From: Chondrosia reniformis
Lineage: Eukaryota > Porifera > Demospongiae > Chondrillida > Chondrillidae
DNA length: 64,000 nucleotides
Direction of reading: 5' to 3'
NCBI GenBank assembly: GCA_947172415.1
Contig: OX359192.1
Span: forward strand, 1,428,501 to 1,492,500
Positions 14,001 through 25,255 of this stretch are shown piece after piece. How positions within the stretch are numbered: position 1 is the first letter of the stretch; each line of letters begins with the position of its first letter. The position numbers and the translations under genes are program-made. The notes under the pieces were generated by a model. It was not told the origin of the DNA, searched no databases, and was given only the letters and a program-made list of their open reading frames with translations.

Positions 14001-17000
14001 AGATTCTAGAGAGTTGCTTGAGGGACATTACAGTACTTCTCTATACTGTAGTTGCTACTAGATTCTAGAGAGTTGCTTGTGGGTCATTACAATACTTCTC
14101 TATACTGTAGTTGCTACTAGATTCTAGAGAGTTGCTTGTGGGTCATTACAGTACTTCTCTATACTGTAGTTGCTACTAGATTCTAGAGAGTTGCTTGTGG
14201 GTCATTACAGTACTTCTCTATACTGTAGTTGCTACTAGATTCTAGAGAGTTGCTTGTGGGTCATTACAGTACTTCTCTATACTGTAGTTGCTACTAGATT
14301 CTAGAGAGTTGCTTGTGGGTCATTACAGGACTTCTCTATAGTTGCTACTAGATTCTAGAGAGTTGCTTGAGGGACATTACAGTACTTCTCTATACTGTAG
14401 TTGCTACTAGATTCTAGAGAGTTGCTTGTGGGTCATTACAGTACTTCTCTATACTGTAGTTGCTACTAGATTCTAGAGAGTTGCTTGTGGGTCATTACAG
14501 TACTTCTCTATACTGTAGTTGCTACTAGATTCTAGAGAGTTGCTTGTGGGTCATTACAGTACTTCTCTATACTGTAGTTGCTACTAGATTCTAGAGAGTT
14601 GCTTGTGGGTCATTACAGTACTTCTCTATAGTTGCTACTAGATTCTAGAGAGTTGCTTGAGGGACATTACAGTACTTCTCTATACTGTAGTTGCTACTAG
14701 ATTCTAGAGAGTTGCTTGTGGGTCATTACAGTACTTCTCTATACTGTAGTTGCTACTAGATTCTAGAGAGTTGCTTGTGGGTCATTACAGTACTTCTCTA
14801 TACTGTAGTTGCTACTAGATTCTAGAGAGTTGCTTGTGGGTCATTACAGTACTTCTCTATACTGTAGTTGCTACTAGATTCTAGAGAGTTGCTTGTGGGT
14901 CAGGACAAACTGGAATCCTCACAATTTCAACCCCGGTATGTGTCATTTTTATGATAAATTTAAACTTTACTTGTACTACTGCTTGTGTATAGTGGAGACC
15001 GTTACGATGCCCTCCGGATCTGTCTTGGTAGTGACATTGTTGAAAAACTAGCCAATCAGAAATTGTTTATGGTAGGAGCTACATACGCATGCTATTTTTA
15101 GTAACACATTTGTAATGTCATGATTGACTATATATGCCTGTGACTATACTGTGTATAGGTTGGGTGTGGTGCAATAGGCTGTGAAATGTTGAAGAATTAT
15201 GCAATGCTTGGTATTGGGCGTGGTCCAGATGGAAAAGTAGGTGTGGCAGCTCCGGGGAACTTAGGATCCCATATGCAAATGGTTTCCACAATAGTGTACA
15301 TACATATATGTTTGTCTGTTTAGATAATTATAACTGACAATGACATCATTGAAAAGTCAAATTTAAATAGACAATTTCTCTTCAGATCTCACCACATACA
15401 GGTACGTATGTTTATATACTTCTATTAATATTATATAATATATTATGTGTGCATACTTCTATTAATATTATATAATATATTATGTGTGCATACTTCCATT
15501 AATAAGGTTCAGCTATTTAGGGTACCCCATACAGGTGAGCTTTTTATGTGGTTTGATTCTTGTAGCAATCAAAGTCTATCATTGCAGCTGCGTCAACAAG
15601 AGACATTAATCCAGGTTTGTTGTCTTCAAATGGTTACCATGGTTACCATCTTTTTGGTGGTAATTGGAGCTGTCTGCTAGGGACCCAATTTAATTCCTGG
15701 GTTGGGTTGTCTATTGAACTTTCAGCCACTCTGATGAATAACATGATTTGTATTATCTGTACATGTAGATTTGAAGATTGAACCTCAAGAATATAAAGGT
15801 ACTGCATCAACTGTAATCTTTAAGCCGATCCTTCACATCCACCCAGTCCTTCACACCCACCCAATCCTTCACACCCACCTGGTCCTTCACATCCACCTGA
15901 CCCTTCACATCCACTGATCCTTCACACCCACCTGACCCTTCACATCCACTGACCCTTCACATCCACTGACCCTTCACATCCACCTGACCCTTCACATCCA
16001 CTGACCCTTCACACCCACCTGACCCTTCACATCCACTGACCCTTCACATCCACCTGATCCTTCACACCCACCCGGTCCCCTTCACATCCACCTGATCCTT
16101 CACATCTACTAACCCTTCACATCCACCTGACCCTTCACATCCACCTGATCCCCTTCACACCCACCTGATTCTTTATATCGACCTGCCATTCTTCATAATC
16201 ACACAAACTTTAGATCTGTAAATATGTAAGTACCTATGTATGAACATCAAATTCTCCAGTTGGGCCTCTGACTGCAAGTACCGTTTACACTGATGAGTTC
16301 TTTCGGAGTAAGAGCATTATGGTGAATGCTTTGGATAATGTTGAGGCAAGAAGATATATGGATAGGTTAGGCTGACTCCCACATGTATGTACAAGTCACA
16401 TAATCTCTAATAATATGTCATCAATGATTGATTGTTAACATAACTGTTGGTATTAACACATGTATGCATACTGTATGTGCACAATGACAGAGCACTGGTG
16501 GTCAGTCATTACCAGCTGTCCTGCAATTCCCACAATTGCTTCTGCCATGTTTTTCCTCTTTATGATGTTTGTCTGAGGGGATACTTGTGGTTTGATTATC
16601 ACTTTGATTTCAATGCGTACTGTATGTATAAGATGTACAAAGTCTATTAAATATATTTGTAGTCGTTGTGTTAGTAATCAGAGACCTCTATTGGAGTCTG
16701 GTACCATGGGCACTAAAGGTCATGTTCAAGTTATAGTACCACACTTAACAGAGTCCTACTCCAGTCAGGTAAGTAATAATCTGATGAAATCACACCCTAG
16801 TCTTACGCAATCACACCCTAGTCTTATGCAATCAAACCCTAGTCTTATGCAATCATTGTCCAGTCAGGTGTGTACTGTGTGTGAAAGTTTAACAATGGAA
16901 AAAATGGGAGCTTTAAGACTCTAGAGCTGACTTTAAAGCTTCGGCTCATTGAACTCCTCAGGAGACATGAGTGGGTGGAGTAATGATGACATGTAATAAA

Positions 17001-20000
17001 GGAGCTGCATGTTGCTAATTTGTTAAAATAAGATATTTGTCTGCTTAAGTTGCAACAATAAATATTGTAAAACCACTTTAGTATTAGTCACTAATTTAAA
17101 GTTTTATATATATTCGATGGACTGGTCTGTCCTCTTCAGCAAGATCCACCCGAAAGGGAGGTCCCTTACTGTACACTGAAGTCCTTTCCAGCTTCTATTG
17201 AACACACTATCCAATGGGCAAGAGACAAGTTTGAAACACTGTTTGCACAGAAGCCAATCATGTACAACAAGTTTTGGGAACAAAATGGGCAGCCATCAAA
17301 AGTAGCTAAGGTTTGTTACCATGGAGACAAGGACTGCTTAAGAAAGAAAGAAACATATCAGTAGTTTGGCAAATATATATGTATATATACGATAGGAAAT
17401 TATTCGAGCACTCAGCAACACTTCTTTAAAACAAAGATTAAGACGTTTCGACCCGTGGGTCTTCATCAGTTAGAATGGTGAGGTGGCTACAAAGCCAGTT
17501 TAAATAGAACAGGTGTGAGGTCTTAATCTTTGTTTTAAAGAAGTGTTGCTGATTGCTCGAATAGTTTCCTATCATAATGATCGCAACAAGTACCCCTTAT
17601 CAGGTATATATACGTATGTAATGTTGTCAGGTTGTTGAGTATTACGTAAGACTCTTGAGAATACTGATCTGTGAAGGTGATGTTTGTGTTTGATCAGTAT
17701 TGTACTTTGTAATGGAAGTTCTGTTCCACTCTACTGTAGATGGACAAAACTATGCCGCCAGAGAATGTTGTTAAAGTAGTAAAGTTTCTGACCACAAGAC
17801 CCAAAGATTGGGCTGAATGTGTTTCCCTTGCAAGAATCAAATTTGAAAAATATTATAATCATAAGGTATATATATATTTTGGAAATTGTTCAAAGTGCAC
17901 CCAATAAAATGTATACTTTTTTGTGCATAAAATATTAAGGTGCAATATACTAAGATACTTTACTTACATTACTGTACGTAATGTACATACCATCAAGTAA
18001 TGACTAACATATTTATTTACTTTCTTAATAATTCCTTAATTGCTTAATTCCTTACTTAATGTACTTAATAGCTTACTTACTTACAGTTCTCTCTTATCCT
18101 TCTCCTTTCAGGCAAAGAGTCTGCTTCATGCTTTTCCACTAAATCATAAATTGGAAAATGGATGTTAGTCAAGTTGTGTTAGTCAAGTTGAATTTAGTAT
18201 AATTATAGCCTATATAGAGTCAAAATGTGGTTAAATGTAACTAAAATATTATTATTAAAACAAACTACATAGTTTTTGTTGACATTTAAAAAGCATGCTA
18301 TTTTTATTTACACTTGGAACAGCTCAATATTTATGTATCTACCTGAACTTTGTACTTCTTAATTTACGTAGCACCATTTTGGCAGACTCCCAAAAGACCT
18401 CCAACACCTTTGAACTTTGACCTTAAGAATGATTTGTAAGTATGCTTATCATTGGCAATGATCCACAGATTAAAATGTCCGACCGCAGAAGACTTGCTGA
18501 ATTGCATCTCTGAACACTCAAAAATCATAAGAAGATCCATCTAAAAGATTTTTTGTATTGTCTTACTAACTCAAACACACTTTGTAAATGTTTTTGTTAT
18601 TACAGGCACTTTGGATTCATTTTATCAACTGCCAAGCTCTACTCTTCTATTTGCAGCTTAAGAGTCTCAGAAGAGGTATACAGTGAAGTATTACGTACTT
18701 AGCCTATCCTAATACAGTATGTGTATCCTTCGTGTTCAGGATTACAAATTTGACAAAATTGCATCAATCTTATCTACAGTGAAAGTGCCAGAATTTAGAC
18801 CATCTTCTAAAGTAAGTGCATTTGACCACCTGCATATTAATATTAGCACGGTCCCACAGGTGTTCTTAATATATAAGTTTCACTGTATATTAGACCCCAA
18901 TACATATAGTACATAACATCTTGCACAATGTCACAATCACTTCCATCTAAACATCATCTCATCAGCTAGCCAATGTGTTACATGCATCTTTATGTACTTA
19001 CTCCCATTTTGTCCAATTATTAATTAAGCAGCTTTTCGATTCATTTCATCCATACCAGTCATCATGACATCCCTCCATACTTATACAATTTACCACCATA
19101 CTTATACAATTTACCACCATACTTTTACAATTTACCACCATACTTCTATTATCCATGTATTCTGTCCACATTCCATCATGATTCTAGGCTTTAATATCCT
19201 CATCTTCTTTAGCCTATAATTACCGATGAAAGTGTTAAAGCTCCTCCAGTTATGGAGGTCAGTAAAGATGACGTAGAACAGTCCTTTTCAACTCTCTTGG
19301 CATTCACAAAGGAAACGACAGTTGCACAAGACTACCTAAAGTTACAGGCACTGGAGTTTGAGAAAGACGATGATACGAATGGTCATATTGACTTTATAAC
19401 TGCAGCCTCAGTAAGGGGGGATAGTCATTGTTAAGTGTAGTTTAATGTAGATAATAGTAGATAATGCTCATTATAAACTAGTTACTCTAATGGTATGTAT
19501 ATTTCCCATACTTTGACTTACATGCAATGTTATTGTCTAATGACTCTGGATTTCCCCCACCCACTCATATTTCAGTACTGAGAAGTACAGTGAGTCTTAA
19601 TTTTGCAAGGTATATCAAGAATCATATAACTTAGGATCAACTGTGATCTTAAAGGTTCCTCCCTCCTCTTCACATGTACTTCGTTTCATTTAAAGACTTA
19701 GTACAAATATAATATTGTAATTTCAGTATTTATATACGTTTAACTATATTCAAATAGATTTTTTTTCATTTGTAGAATTTAAGGGCTGAAATGTATTCAA
19801 TAGAGACTGCAGACCGATACAAGACAAAGAGAATAGCTGGTAAGATTGTGCCAGCGATTGCTACAACTACAGCTGCAGTAGCAGGTCTGGTAAGTCAGTG
19901 ATGAACTTCATAAATCAGTGTAAAATCTTAAAATGTATTCCCTCTGTGCATTGTAACATTTCTTACGTATGGCAATGATGACATCATCATATAAATTTCC

Positions 20001-21433
20001 TATTAATTAGCTGTTTCATCCTTACCATATAGGTGACCATTGAATTGATTAAAGTGGTTATGGAACTGCCCTTAGAGAGTTATAGAAATGCTTTTATGAC
20101 TCTTGCTCTGCCAGCACTAGTCTTTTCAGAACCAGCACCACCAGAAAAAACTGTCATATCGTAAGTACTCTCTCTATATGTTTAGTATCTTTTAGATGGT
20201 TCATCTTTCAACTTTTTGAGCATCTAAAATTTACAATCTAAAATATAAGTTAGAGGAAGCCATATTAACAAGTACTCTAAACTTAGTTGACCATTTTAGG
20301 AGCCTTTTCCTTCAAATCACCTCTGTCACAAATTTGGTAATATTAAAATAAATCAATTTATGTCTGTGTTTGGTTCACCAAAGTTGTAGTTATAGAAATG
20401 CATTGTTGTACTGCTATATACCTTCAATATATGGTGTCTTCTTCTTTACATGTAGTGGTTCATTTACCTGCACAATCTGGGACAAATGGGAGGTCAGAGG
20501 AAATCCCAATTTCAAGCTTGGTGATTTTATGCAAAAAGTCAAGGTGAGATCAGAATATCTAGTTCCTCCAATCATTGGCTGCATGTGGTTGGAGGATAAT
20601 TATAGATATCCTGGTGAGCTACAAGCGGGATATAATAGGCACCAGCTAAACCTTACCATGTGAAAACTATGATCAATATAACCCATTGTATGTTCTCAAA
20701 TATTCCTTGGTAAGTTACTACACTCAAACCTATTCTGTATATAGGAGATGTATAAAATGGACGTCAGCATGATTGTGCAGGGTGTAAAGATGGTTTACAT
20801 ACCAGCCATGCCAGCCCACAGGAAGAGAGTTTCCAAGCTGTGAGTAAAATCATCAAGTTAGAATTAGATAGTGCAACTACGTATACAGGTGTATGTATAT
20901 TAGGAGACTATGCTAGCCAAAACCAGATATAACAGCATTCAGATGTTTATCTATAGATTATCTATTTTATCATTGATGAAGGCCCCTAGATAGTAGGTAA
21001 AAAGGTCTGAGATCTGTTACAGCATGACTGCATTTAGTCTCTAATAACCTCAGCATGAAAGAAGCTAGCTACATAGGAGTTCTTCAGAGATATATGTACG
21101 TAATATGTATATATACACTGTATAATGCTATTTGAAGCGTTATATTATGTAAGGGGTAATGTGCATGTCTCCTGTGATAAATATTCAATTTAATAGTACC
21201 AAACTTGTAAATTAACATGATATTGACAATGGAATATCTCATATTTAAGTTACTTATAAAGTGTCACATTTCTTCATTACATAATATTTTTGCTTATTCT
21301 CTCACTCTCTAGGATGACTGAGTTAGTTAAAATGCAAGCCGGTGTGAGCTATGTTGACCTGACTGTAACATTTGTCAATCCTAATGCTGGTGAAGATGAC
21401 ATTGCTGGTCCAATTATTCGATACTACTTGTAG
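5041..21433 (+). CDS. UBA6: Ubiquitin-like modifier-activating enzyme 6 (E1)
   Basis: This is an E1 enzyme: it adenylates ubiquitin with ATP, holds it as a thioester and passes it to E2s (in vertebrates UBA6 loads ubiquitin and FAT10 and charges USE1/UBE2Z). 33 exons join in frame to 1016 aa, close to the vertebrate length of about 1050: 5041-5078, 5392-5486, 5573-5601, 5992-6086, 6163-6274, 6795-6875, 7350-7472, 8017-8140, 8825-8934, 9348-9410, 9504-9580, 11556-11622, 11696-11839, 14868-14935, 14993-15071, 15159-15236, 15324-15401, 15566-15614, 15769-15798, 16260-16365, 16663-16768, 17140-17310, 17740-17865, 18112-18163, 18372-18435, 18606-18675, 18740-18811, 19213-19410, 19776-19889, 20033-20160, 20456-20543, 20745-20839, 21313-21433. 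Key sites are the inactive-half start [11 protein letters not shown], the ATP loop [13 protein letters not shown] (about residue 436), the [17 protein letters not shown] strand, catalytic Cys595 in PYCTLKSFP, and a C-terminal ubiquitin-fold domain ending IIRYYL. The residues favour UBA6 over UBA1. All splice phases close without a frame break. Confidence 0.96.
5722..5870. repeat. Dispersed repeat copy (family A) in UBA6 intron 3
   Basis: It contains GGATGAGGATACAAGAG, a stretch ending CCACTGAGCCAAACAG and CTTCATCAGTGACCCTGGAA. The same order of words appears at about 7111-7262 and (in part) 8384-8470 and, reversed, at 25700-25955 and 62868-63070. It has no coding capacity. Confidence 0.75.
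6464..6632. repeat. 17-bp minisatellite in UBA6 intron 5
   Basis: About ten head-to-tail copies of GACAGAGATTAGTAAAA with single-base variants lie a little upstream of UBA6 exon 6. Confidence 0.9.
6885..7095. repeat. 30-bp minisatellite in UBA6 intron 6
   Basis: Seven copies of a 30-bp unit (GATAATTACATGGATCCCCT plus AGCTACCAAA), variable at two to three positions, start only 10 bp after the exon 6 donor. The unit is open in one frame, but that frame is a repeat artefact. Confidence 0.93.
7111..7262. repeat. Dispersed repeat copy (family A) in UBA6 intron 6
   Basis: It shares GGATGAGGATA, CCACTGGGCCAGACAGCTG and CTTCATCAGTGACCCTGAAG, in the same order, with the copy at about 5.7 kb. A shorter third copy lies at about 8384-8470 in UBA6 intron 8. 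Confidence 0.75.
7535..7680 (-). mobile_element. tRNA-derived SINE, copy 1
   Basis: The minus strand folds as a tRNA: acceptor arms GCAATTG and CAATTGC pair over 7 bp, the D arm reads GCTC-AGTGGCA-GAGC, the anticodon stem is CTGGT/ACCAG around a CAT-containing loop, and the T-loop region reads GGATTCAATCC (pol III box B). After it comes an unrelated tail ending ACTTGTGGTTTGATTATCA. The same head and tail recur at 9.1 and 16.5 kb, which makes this a SINE rather than a working tRNA gene. The exact ends and target-site duplications are unclear. Confidence 0.75.
8384..8470. repeat. Partial dispersed repeat copy (family A) in UBA6 intron 8
   Basis: It begins near GGAACTAAACC and keeps GGATGAGGATACAAGAGG and CCACTGGGCCAGCA, then ends before the hairpin core. 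The sequence just before it (AATCTAACACACCATTTTTC) is the reverse of the family's other edge as seen near 24.1 and 25.9 kb. Confidence 0.65.
9099..9243 (+). mobile_element. tRNA-derived SINE, copy 2
   Basis: A diverged head (CTCAGTGACAGAGTACTG, then GCCAGGTTCAAGGTGCTAGC in the box B region) is followed by the family tail GATACTTGTGGTTTGACTATCA. It lies in UBA6 intron 9 in the sense direction. Confidence 0.7.
9622..9704. repeat. (GTAT)n microsatellite in UBA6 intron 11
   Basis: About 20 uninterrupted copies of the tetranucleotide. It produces tyrosine/cysteine/methionine/valine-rich short frames that are not genes. Confidence 0.95.
9878..10933 (-). CDS. Short-chain collagen (C4-like), nested in a UBA6 intron
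   Basis: Exons are 10933-10870 and 10644-9878, joined in phase 1 (276 aa). Exon 1 is a signal peptide of about 20 residues ([20 protein letters not shown]), so the protein is secreted. Exon 2 has a basic linker with a furin-like KSRRVAR, one Cys, then 14 unbroken Gly-X-Y triplets (about residues 51-92, starting [10 protein letters not shown]), then a C-terminal noncollagenous domain of about 180 residues rich in Cys, with [32 protein letters not shown] and [14 protein letters not shown]. That domain is the one found in sponge short-chain (spongin-related) collagens. The likely role is an extracellular matrix or spongin fibre component that trimerises through its C-terminal domain. The whole gene lies in UBA6 intron 11 on the opposite strand. 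Its own intron contains a 52-bp tandem duplication (10663-10766). Confidence 0.92.
10663..10766. repeat. 52-bp direct duplication in the collagen intron
   Basis: Two adjacent, apparently identical 52-bp copies beginning TATGAGACTAGCTTTAGGAA lie beside the exon 2 acceptor of the nested collagen gene. Confidence 0.92.
12138..14902 (+). repeat. 59/54-bp minisatellite made of a 3' splice site plus exon start
   Basis: About 47 head-to-tail copies occupy most of UBA6 intron 13. Each unit has the pyrimidine-rich acceptor ACTTCTCTATACTGTAG (or the 5-bp shorter CTTCTCTATAG), followed by TTGCTACTAGATTCTAGAGA and GTTGCTTGTGGGTCA. These are exactly the acceptor and first 35 nt of UBA6 exon 14. Units then continue TTACAGT, while the real exon continues GGACAAACTGG. 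The last unit is therefore the working splice site and coding sequence ([14 protein letters not shown]). Variant units carry GAGGGAC for GTGGGTC at recurring spacing, which suggests higher-order duplication. Confidence 0.95.
15830..16175. repeat. Pyrimidine-rich minisatellite in UBA6 intron 19
   Basis: About 18 irregular copies of an 18-20 bp unit of the form CCTTCACATCCACCTGA, with short and long variants, lie between two small exons. Confidence 0.9.
16485..16612 (+). mobile_element. tRNA-derived SINE, copy 3
   Basis: GACAGAGCACTGGTGGTC, ACCAGCTGTCC and ACAATTGC match the tRNA-like head of copy 1 almost base for base. The tail GATACTTGTGGTTTGATTATCA matches both other copies. It lies in UBA6 intron 20. 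Confidence 0.75.
17391..17573. mobile_element. MITE/foldback with about 50-bp terminal inverted repeats
   Basis: The ends GATAGGAAATTATTCGAGCA and the inverse TGCTCGAATAGTTTCCTATC are inverted repeats that extend through CAGCAACACTTCTTTAAAAC. The interior carries the hairpin core GTTTCGACCCGTGGGTCTTC. It lies in UBA6 intron 22 and has no coding capacity. Confidence 0.85.
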
Positions 21434-21874
21434 CAAGGACACTAGCAAACCTTTCAATTTCAATGATTATTGAAACGCATGTATATTATCGGAGCTGTTT
21501 ACTTAAGTTATTGGATTGAATTTTTCGAAACTTTTCATGTGTAATTGCTTTATACAATATTTTTGAACATATTCATGACTTAATTATTAAAGCAACCCCT
21601 AAAGCTTTGCGTATTTCTCTTCTTCTTTTCTTAATTCACTTGATTATACGGATGCAGTCATGCATGGCCATTTCCGACAGCAATACTGCAATCCGTGCAT
21701 GTATCTCCCTGTGGCATAGCTGCCCGCACGTACTAGGATGCATATCGATATATCGCTATACCAGGTCGTACTAAGTCATATAACCACACTTATATATACG
21801 TATGCATGCAGCGTATACGTATATCTCTACGTACCCTGAACGAATTATTAAAGAAGCTATAGCTATTTTATATC

Positions 21875-22441
21875 ATGAGTACAGCGCACCTGCACACTGC
21901 TGAAGAATTTTTGGCCAACGAACCTTGGTGTCAGCGGTTGAGAGGAATCTTCGCTATACACGACAAAGAAAAGAGACGTTTTCTCACCGTAAGTGACATT
22001 GTGAAATCGACGAAGAAGTTCGAGGATGCCTCTAAAGCTGATCCCATTCTCTTGGAAAAGCTGTCAAAAGAAATGATGAATTATTACGGTGCCATGGGGA
22101 TCACTGAAGGTGCAAAGGTCACGGAAGAAGAATTTTTGCAGCATTCAGCCAAGTTTGCTGCAGAAGAGATCGCGAAGAAAGACAAGGGAGTCATCAAGAA
22201 GATGAGCGACGCTTATTTTGACGTCCTTGATGTAAATAACGATGGAGGTATTACTTTGAATGAATGGAAGGCAGCTATGAAAGCTAGTGATTTCGACGAG
22301 GAATCTGCAGAGATGATGTTCAAGTTGGCCGACACGAATCAAAATGGAAAACTTGAAAGAAACGAGTTGAATGACTTTCAGTACAACTACTTTTGTCAGA
22401 TAGGCAATTCGAACAGCAATTCCGAGGGTCCGTCTGAATAA
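21875..22441 (+). CDS. Intron-less EF-hand calcium-binding protein (SCP/calexcitin-like)
   Basis: A 188-aa single-exon protein. Two canonical EF-hand loops are visible: residues 119-130 (DVNNDGGITLNE) and 153-164 (DTNQNGKLERNE), each with acidic or Asn ligands at positions 1, 3 and 5, Gly at 6 and Glu at 12. A degenerate loop is likely at residues 30-41 (DKEKRRFLTVSD), and residues 75-90 may be a second silent hand. Length and layout fit sarcoplasmic calcium-binding proteins and calexcitin, cytosolic calcium buffers or sensors. There is no signal peptide; a polar Asn/Ser tail ends the protein. It lies 440 bp after the UBA6 stop on the same strand, with codon use cleaner and more GC-rich than its surroundings. 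Lack of introns beside such intron-rich neighbours could point to a retrocopy origin, but I see no poly(A) remnant. Confidence 0.9.
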   Translation: MSTAHLHTAEEFLANEPWCQRLRGIFAIHDKEKRRFLTVSDIVKSTKKFEDASKADPILLEKLSKEMMNYYGAMGITEGAKVTEEEFLQHSAKFAAEEIAKKDKGVIKKMSDAYFDVLDVNNDGGITLNEWKAAMKASDFDEESAEMMFKLADTNQNGKLERNELNDFQYNYFCQIGNSNSNSEGPSE

Positions 22442-22817
22442 TAAAGTAACGGCCAGAAGATTAGTTTAGCTGACATTTCATTACAAGTATGTAATAGGGC
22501 TAGAATTCATTAGGCATTACTACTTTTCAAGGAACTCAATCATTTTTCTAATCTATAGATTTAACCGTTATTAAATAACTTCAGCTCTATTTTATTTTGA
22601 ATTTGAATGCTGATGTAGACGTTTACGAAACAAAATGGTGTAGATAAATGCCAACTAGTTCTGGTTAAGGGGCACAGGGCTATACCTGGACACGTATAAA
22701 CCATCGCCATTAGATAAGAGATACACTCAACATAATGGGACCAAAGGTGTGTTAACCCTTTGAAAAATAGTCCCGACACAGGGATGATTGCGAAATCAAA
22801 GAGCGACTGATTTTATT

Positions 22818-24878
22818 ATGAAAATGGCCACCCCAGCTGGAAATCTTTCGGTTAAAGAGAGACAGTTTTTATCGGCCTTGGAGACTAGAGTAAATGCAGA
22901 CAGGTCAGATAGAAAAAGGGAGCTTGGCAAAAAGCAAATAAAAGTACAAGCTTACACTTGGTATTTCATATTTGTTACTGTTAGTCAGTTGCCATCGTTA
23001 TAATGTGGTTTATAGCATAGAACAACTCAGCAATGTTTGCTTAAGGTATTTAGCCAATTGGATCAGCTAAAGGATTTTCAGAAACAGTTAGAGACACCAG
23101 ATCCATCATCTATAGAAAGGAGCATTTCAATAACTAAGGTATGTAACTACATGCTCCTAGCCATCTGTACCATTAGGGCAGGTCAAATTTAGTAATCAAT
23201 CAACTCACTACTGGGTATGCCAGTATGGCTAACCCGAAGCACTATATTCCAGGACCTAAAGGCTAGGAATAGAATAAGCTAAAACAGTTAAGACCTCTTT
23301 TCTCCTTTTTATACTGTTTTTTTGTTGTGATACTTAATGTCTTACAGAGAGAGGTAGAGGAATCAATCCTACATCTTGAAAATTTGGTTGTCTCTGCTAA
23401 ACCACCTAAAAAGAGAAGGAGGAGAGCCAAAAGGTTTGCTTTGGTAAGTTCACAAGAAGCATAAACTATAAAACACCTCCAACTCTAGAGCTGCTGGGGT
23501 TGCTGGGGCAACAAAGGGAAATTATATCCCACAACTCTGTATAACAATAATAAGAGGCACTTTGGCCTCTTATTATAGTTATACAATGCCATATATAGCA
23601 TAGTTATGTAATGCGATATCCCGCCGTAAACACCGAAAAACCTAGGGGAGGAGTGTATGTATAACTATAACATATATATTTGTGTTCACAACTTAGGTGC
23701 AACTGAAATATATACCTTTTAAGTATAATGAAAGTTGTATGTACGTACGTATGTATGTTTGTGTTACTGATGCATATAATTATGAACTGTATTTATTTGA
23801 TATGAAAGCTAAAGTCTATCAACTTAATCCAGGCCAATTAATCTGTTAAGGACATTTTAATCACATTTGCTTTATTGTAACTTGATGATTTATTTATTAT
23901 ATAACAGAAGTGTCTTGGCTTTTTATTAGAGTATACCTAAAACTGATGTGAGAAAAGTAATTCCTAAAGTTGAAGAACTAGCTGAAAGATGGCTGGTTGA
24001 AAGGAGTGAGGAAGACTTCTCCAAACAAGAGGTACATTAAGGCATATCTGTATGAACTATATCTCAACAGATGCCCAGGTAGCCACATTCTCTGGATACA
24101 TGTATGTACTTGTGTGCATTAAAAATCTAATACACCATTTTCCTACATGCATGCTGTGCCTACTCTGTAAAAAGCCTATAGATTTACTTAATAGGAAATA
24201 ACTGTATTCATTTGGCCAAGTTGTTTTGTTTTAATTGGTGCTACTGTTTCATTAGCTATGTATCGGTAGTTGTATTCAATGGTGTTTTATTGGTGATGTA
24301 TACAGAAGACTGTAATTAGAAGGAATCTGAGAAACAAGCTTTCAAGTATCAAGCAATTTCAAGCTGATGTCTTTAAAATGAAGACTTTCTTAGAAAGGTT
24401 GACTGATGTAAGGAGCATAGTTCAACTAGCAAGCTGGAAGGAAGGTGATGCAAGATGGGGCCGTGATTTGAGCTGATTTGTTTTAAGGATTTATTCTAGC
24501 TTTTCTTTTGGATGGTTCATCTTTCTACTATGGAGCATCACACAGTTTGGTAAATCTTTTGTTAGTTTACCAGATTTATCAAACTGCATCTTTTAGATGC
24601 TCAGAGAGTCAAAAGACGAACCATCCAAAAGATTACTACTGACTGTTCATATATATAGTGGGATTGAATGATGGATTATGTTCACTAAGAAATGTGTGTG
24701 TAAATGCAGTTTTTTTATTTTATCACTATTGTCTGTATGTACAGGGTTGAGTGTGCCAGGTATTGGTGAGGAAGGATATTCAGCTGCTGTTAGTTCGTTG
24801 TCAGATGTGTTGAAGAACAGAGAGGATATGTACTTAAAGGAATTTAAGGATTGTCTAGTTAATCTTAACAAGTCTTAG
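22818..24878 (+). CDS. Six-exon basic/helical protein of unknown function
   Basis: Exons are 22818-22943, 23046-23138, 23348-23443, 23930-24031, 24306-24444 and 24745-24878 (229 aa), the first four joins in phase 0 and the last in phase 1. The protein is mostly predicted helix with a strongly basic patch PPKKRRRRAKR (about residues 94-104) that could act as a nuclear localisation or nucleic-acid-binding stretch. The C-terminal exon (GLSVPGIGEEGYSAAVSSL, then a helix ending CLVNLNKS) looks the most constrained. I do not recognise the family. The fifth donor (GAAG|GTGATG) was chosen because earlier GT sites lead to a stop; the second acceptor has a weak pyrimidine tract. A nuclear coiled-coil or kinetochore-type role would be a guess. 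Confidence 0.65.
24503..24635. mobile_element. MITE (family B) in intron 5 of the unknown gene
   Basis: The ends CTTTTGGATGGTTCATCTTT and its near inverse (AGACGAACCATCCAAAAG) form terminal inverted repeats, and the inner arms AAACTGCATCTTTTAGATGC are typical of the family. Related copies lie at about 20.2 (fragment), 46.7, 51.6 and 56.7 kb. Confidence 0.75.
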
Positions 24879-25255
24879 AGTAATTAGTACCTATGTACAT
24901 TAGTCATTATTATATTATTATTATTATTATTATATATTTCAGTGCACCATGTGCAAAATACACACAGGGCTATATGCCCCATGCAGCACTAAACAAACAG
25001 TTTGAAAATAAAAATATAACCTTGTTAAAATATATTGCAATTCTCAAATATGTTCATTGGAATCTTTTCTCCCACATCTTCTTCAGGCACCTTCCAATTA
25101 ACTGTATATATTTGTGAAAACGAACATTTACACACTTAATAGTATATAACATCTGTGGACAGTGACAGTTGGAATTAATGAAAATATTTAAGAAGTTATC
25201 CAAACAGTTACTCTAGAACACATGTACACTTCTGAAATTATAGAAGAGTTACGTT

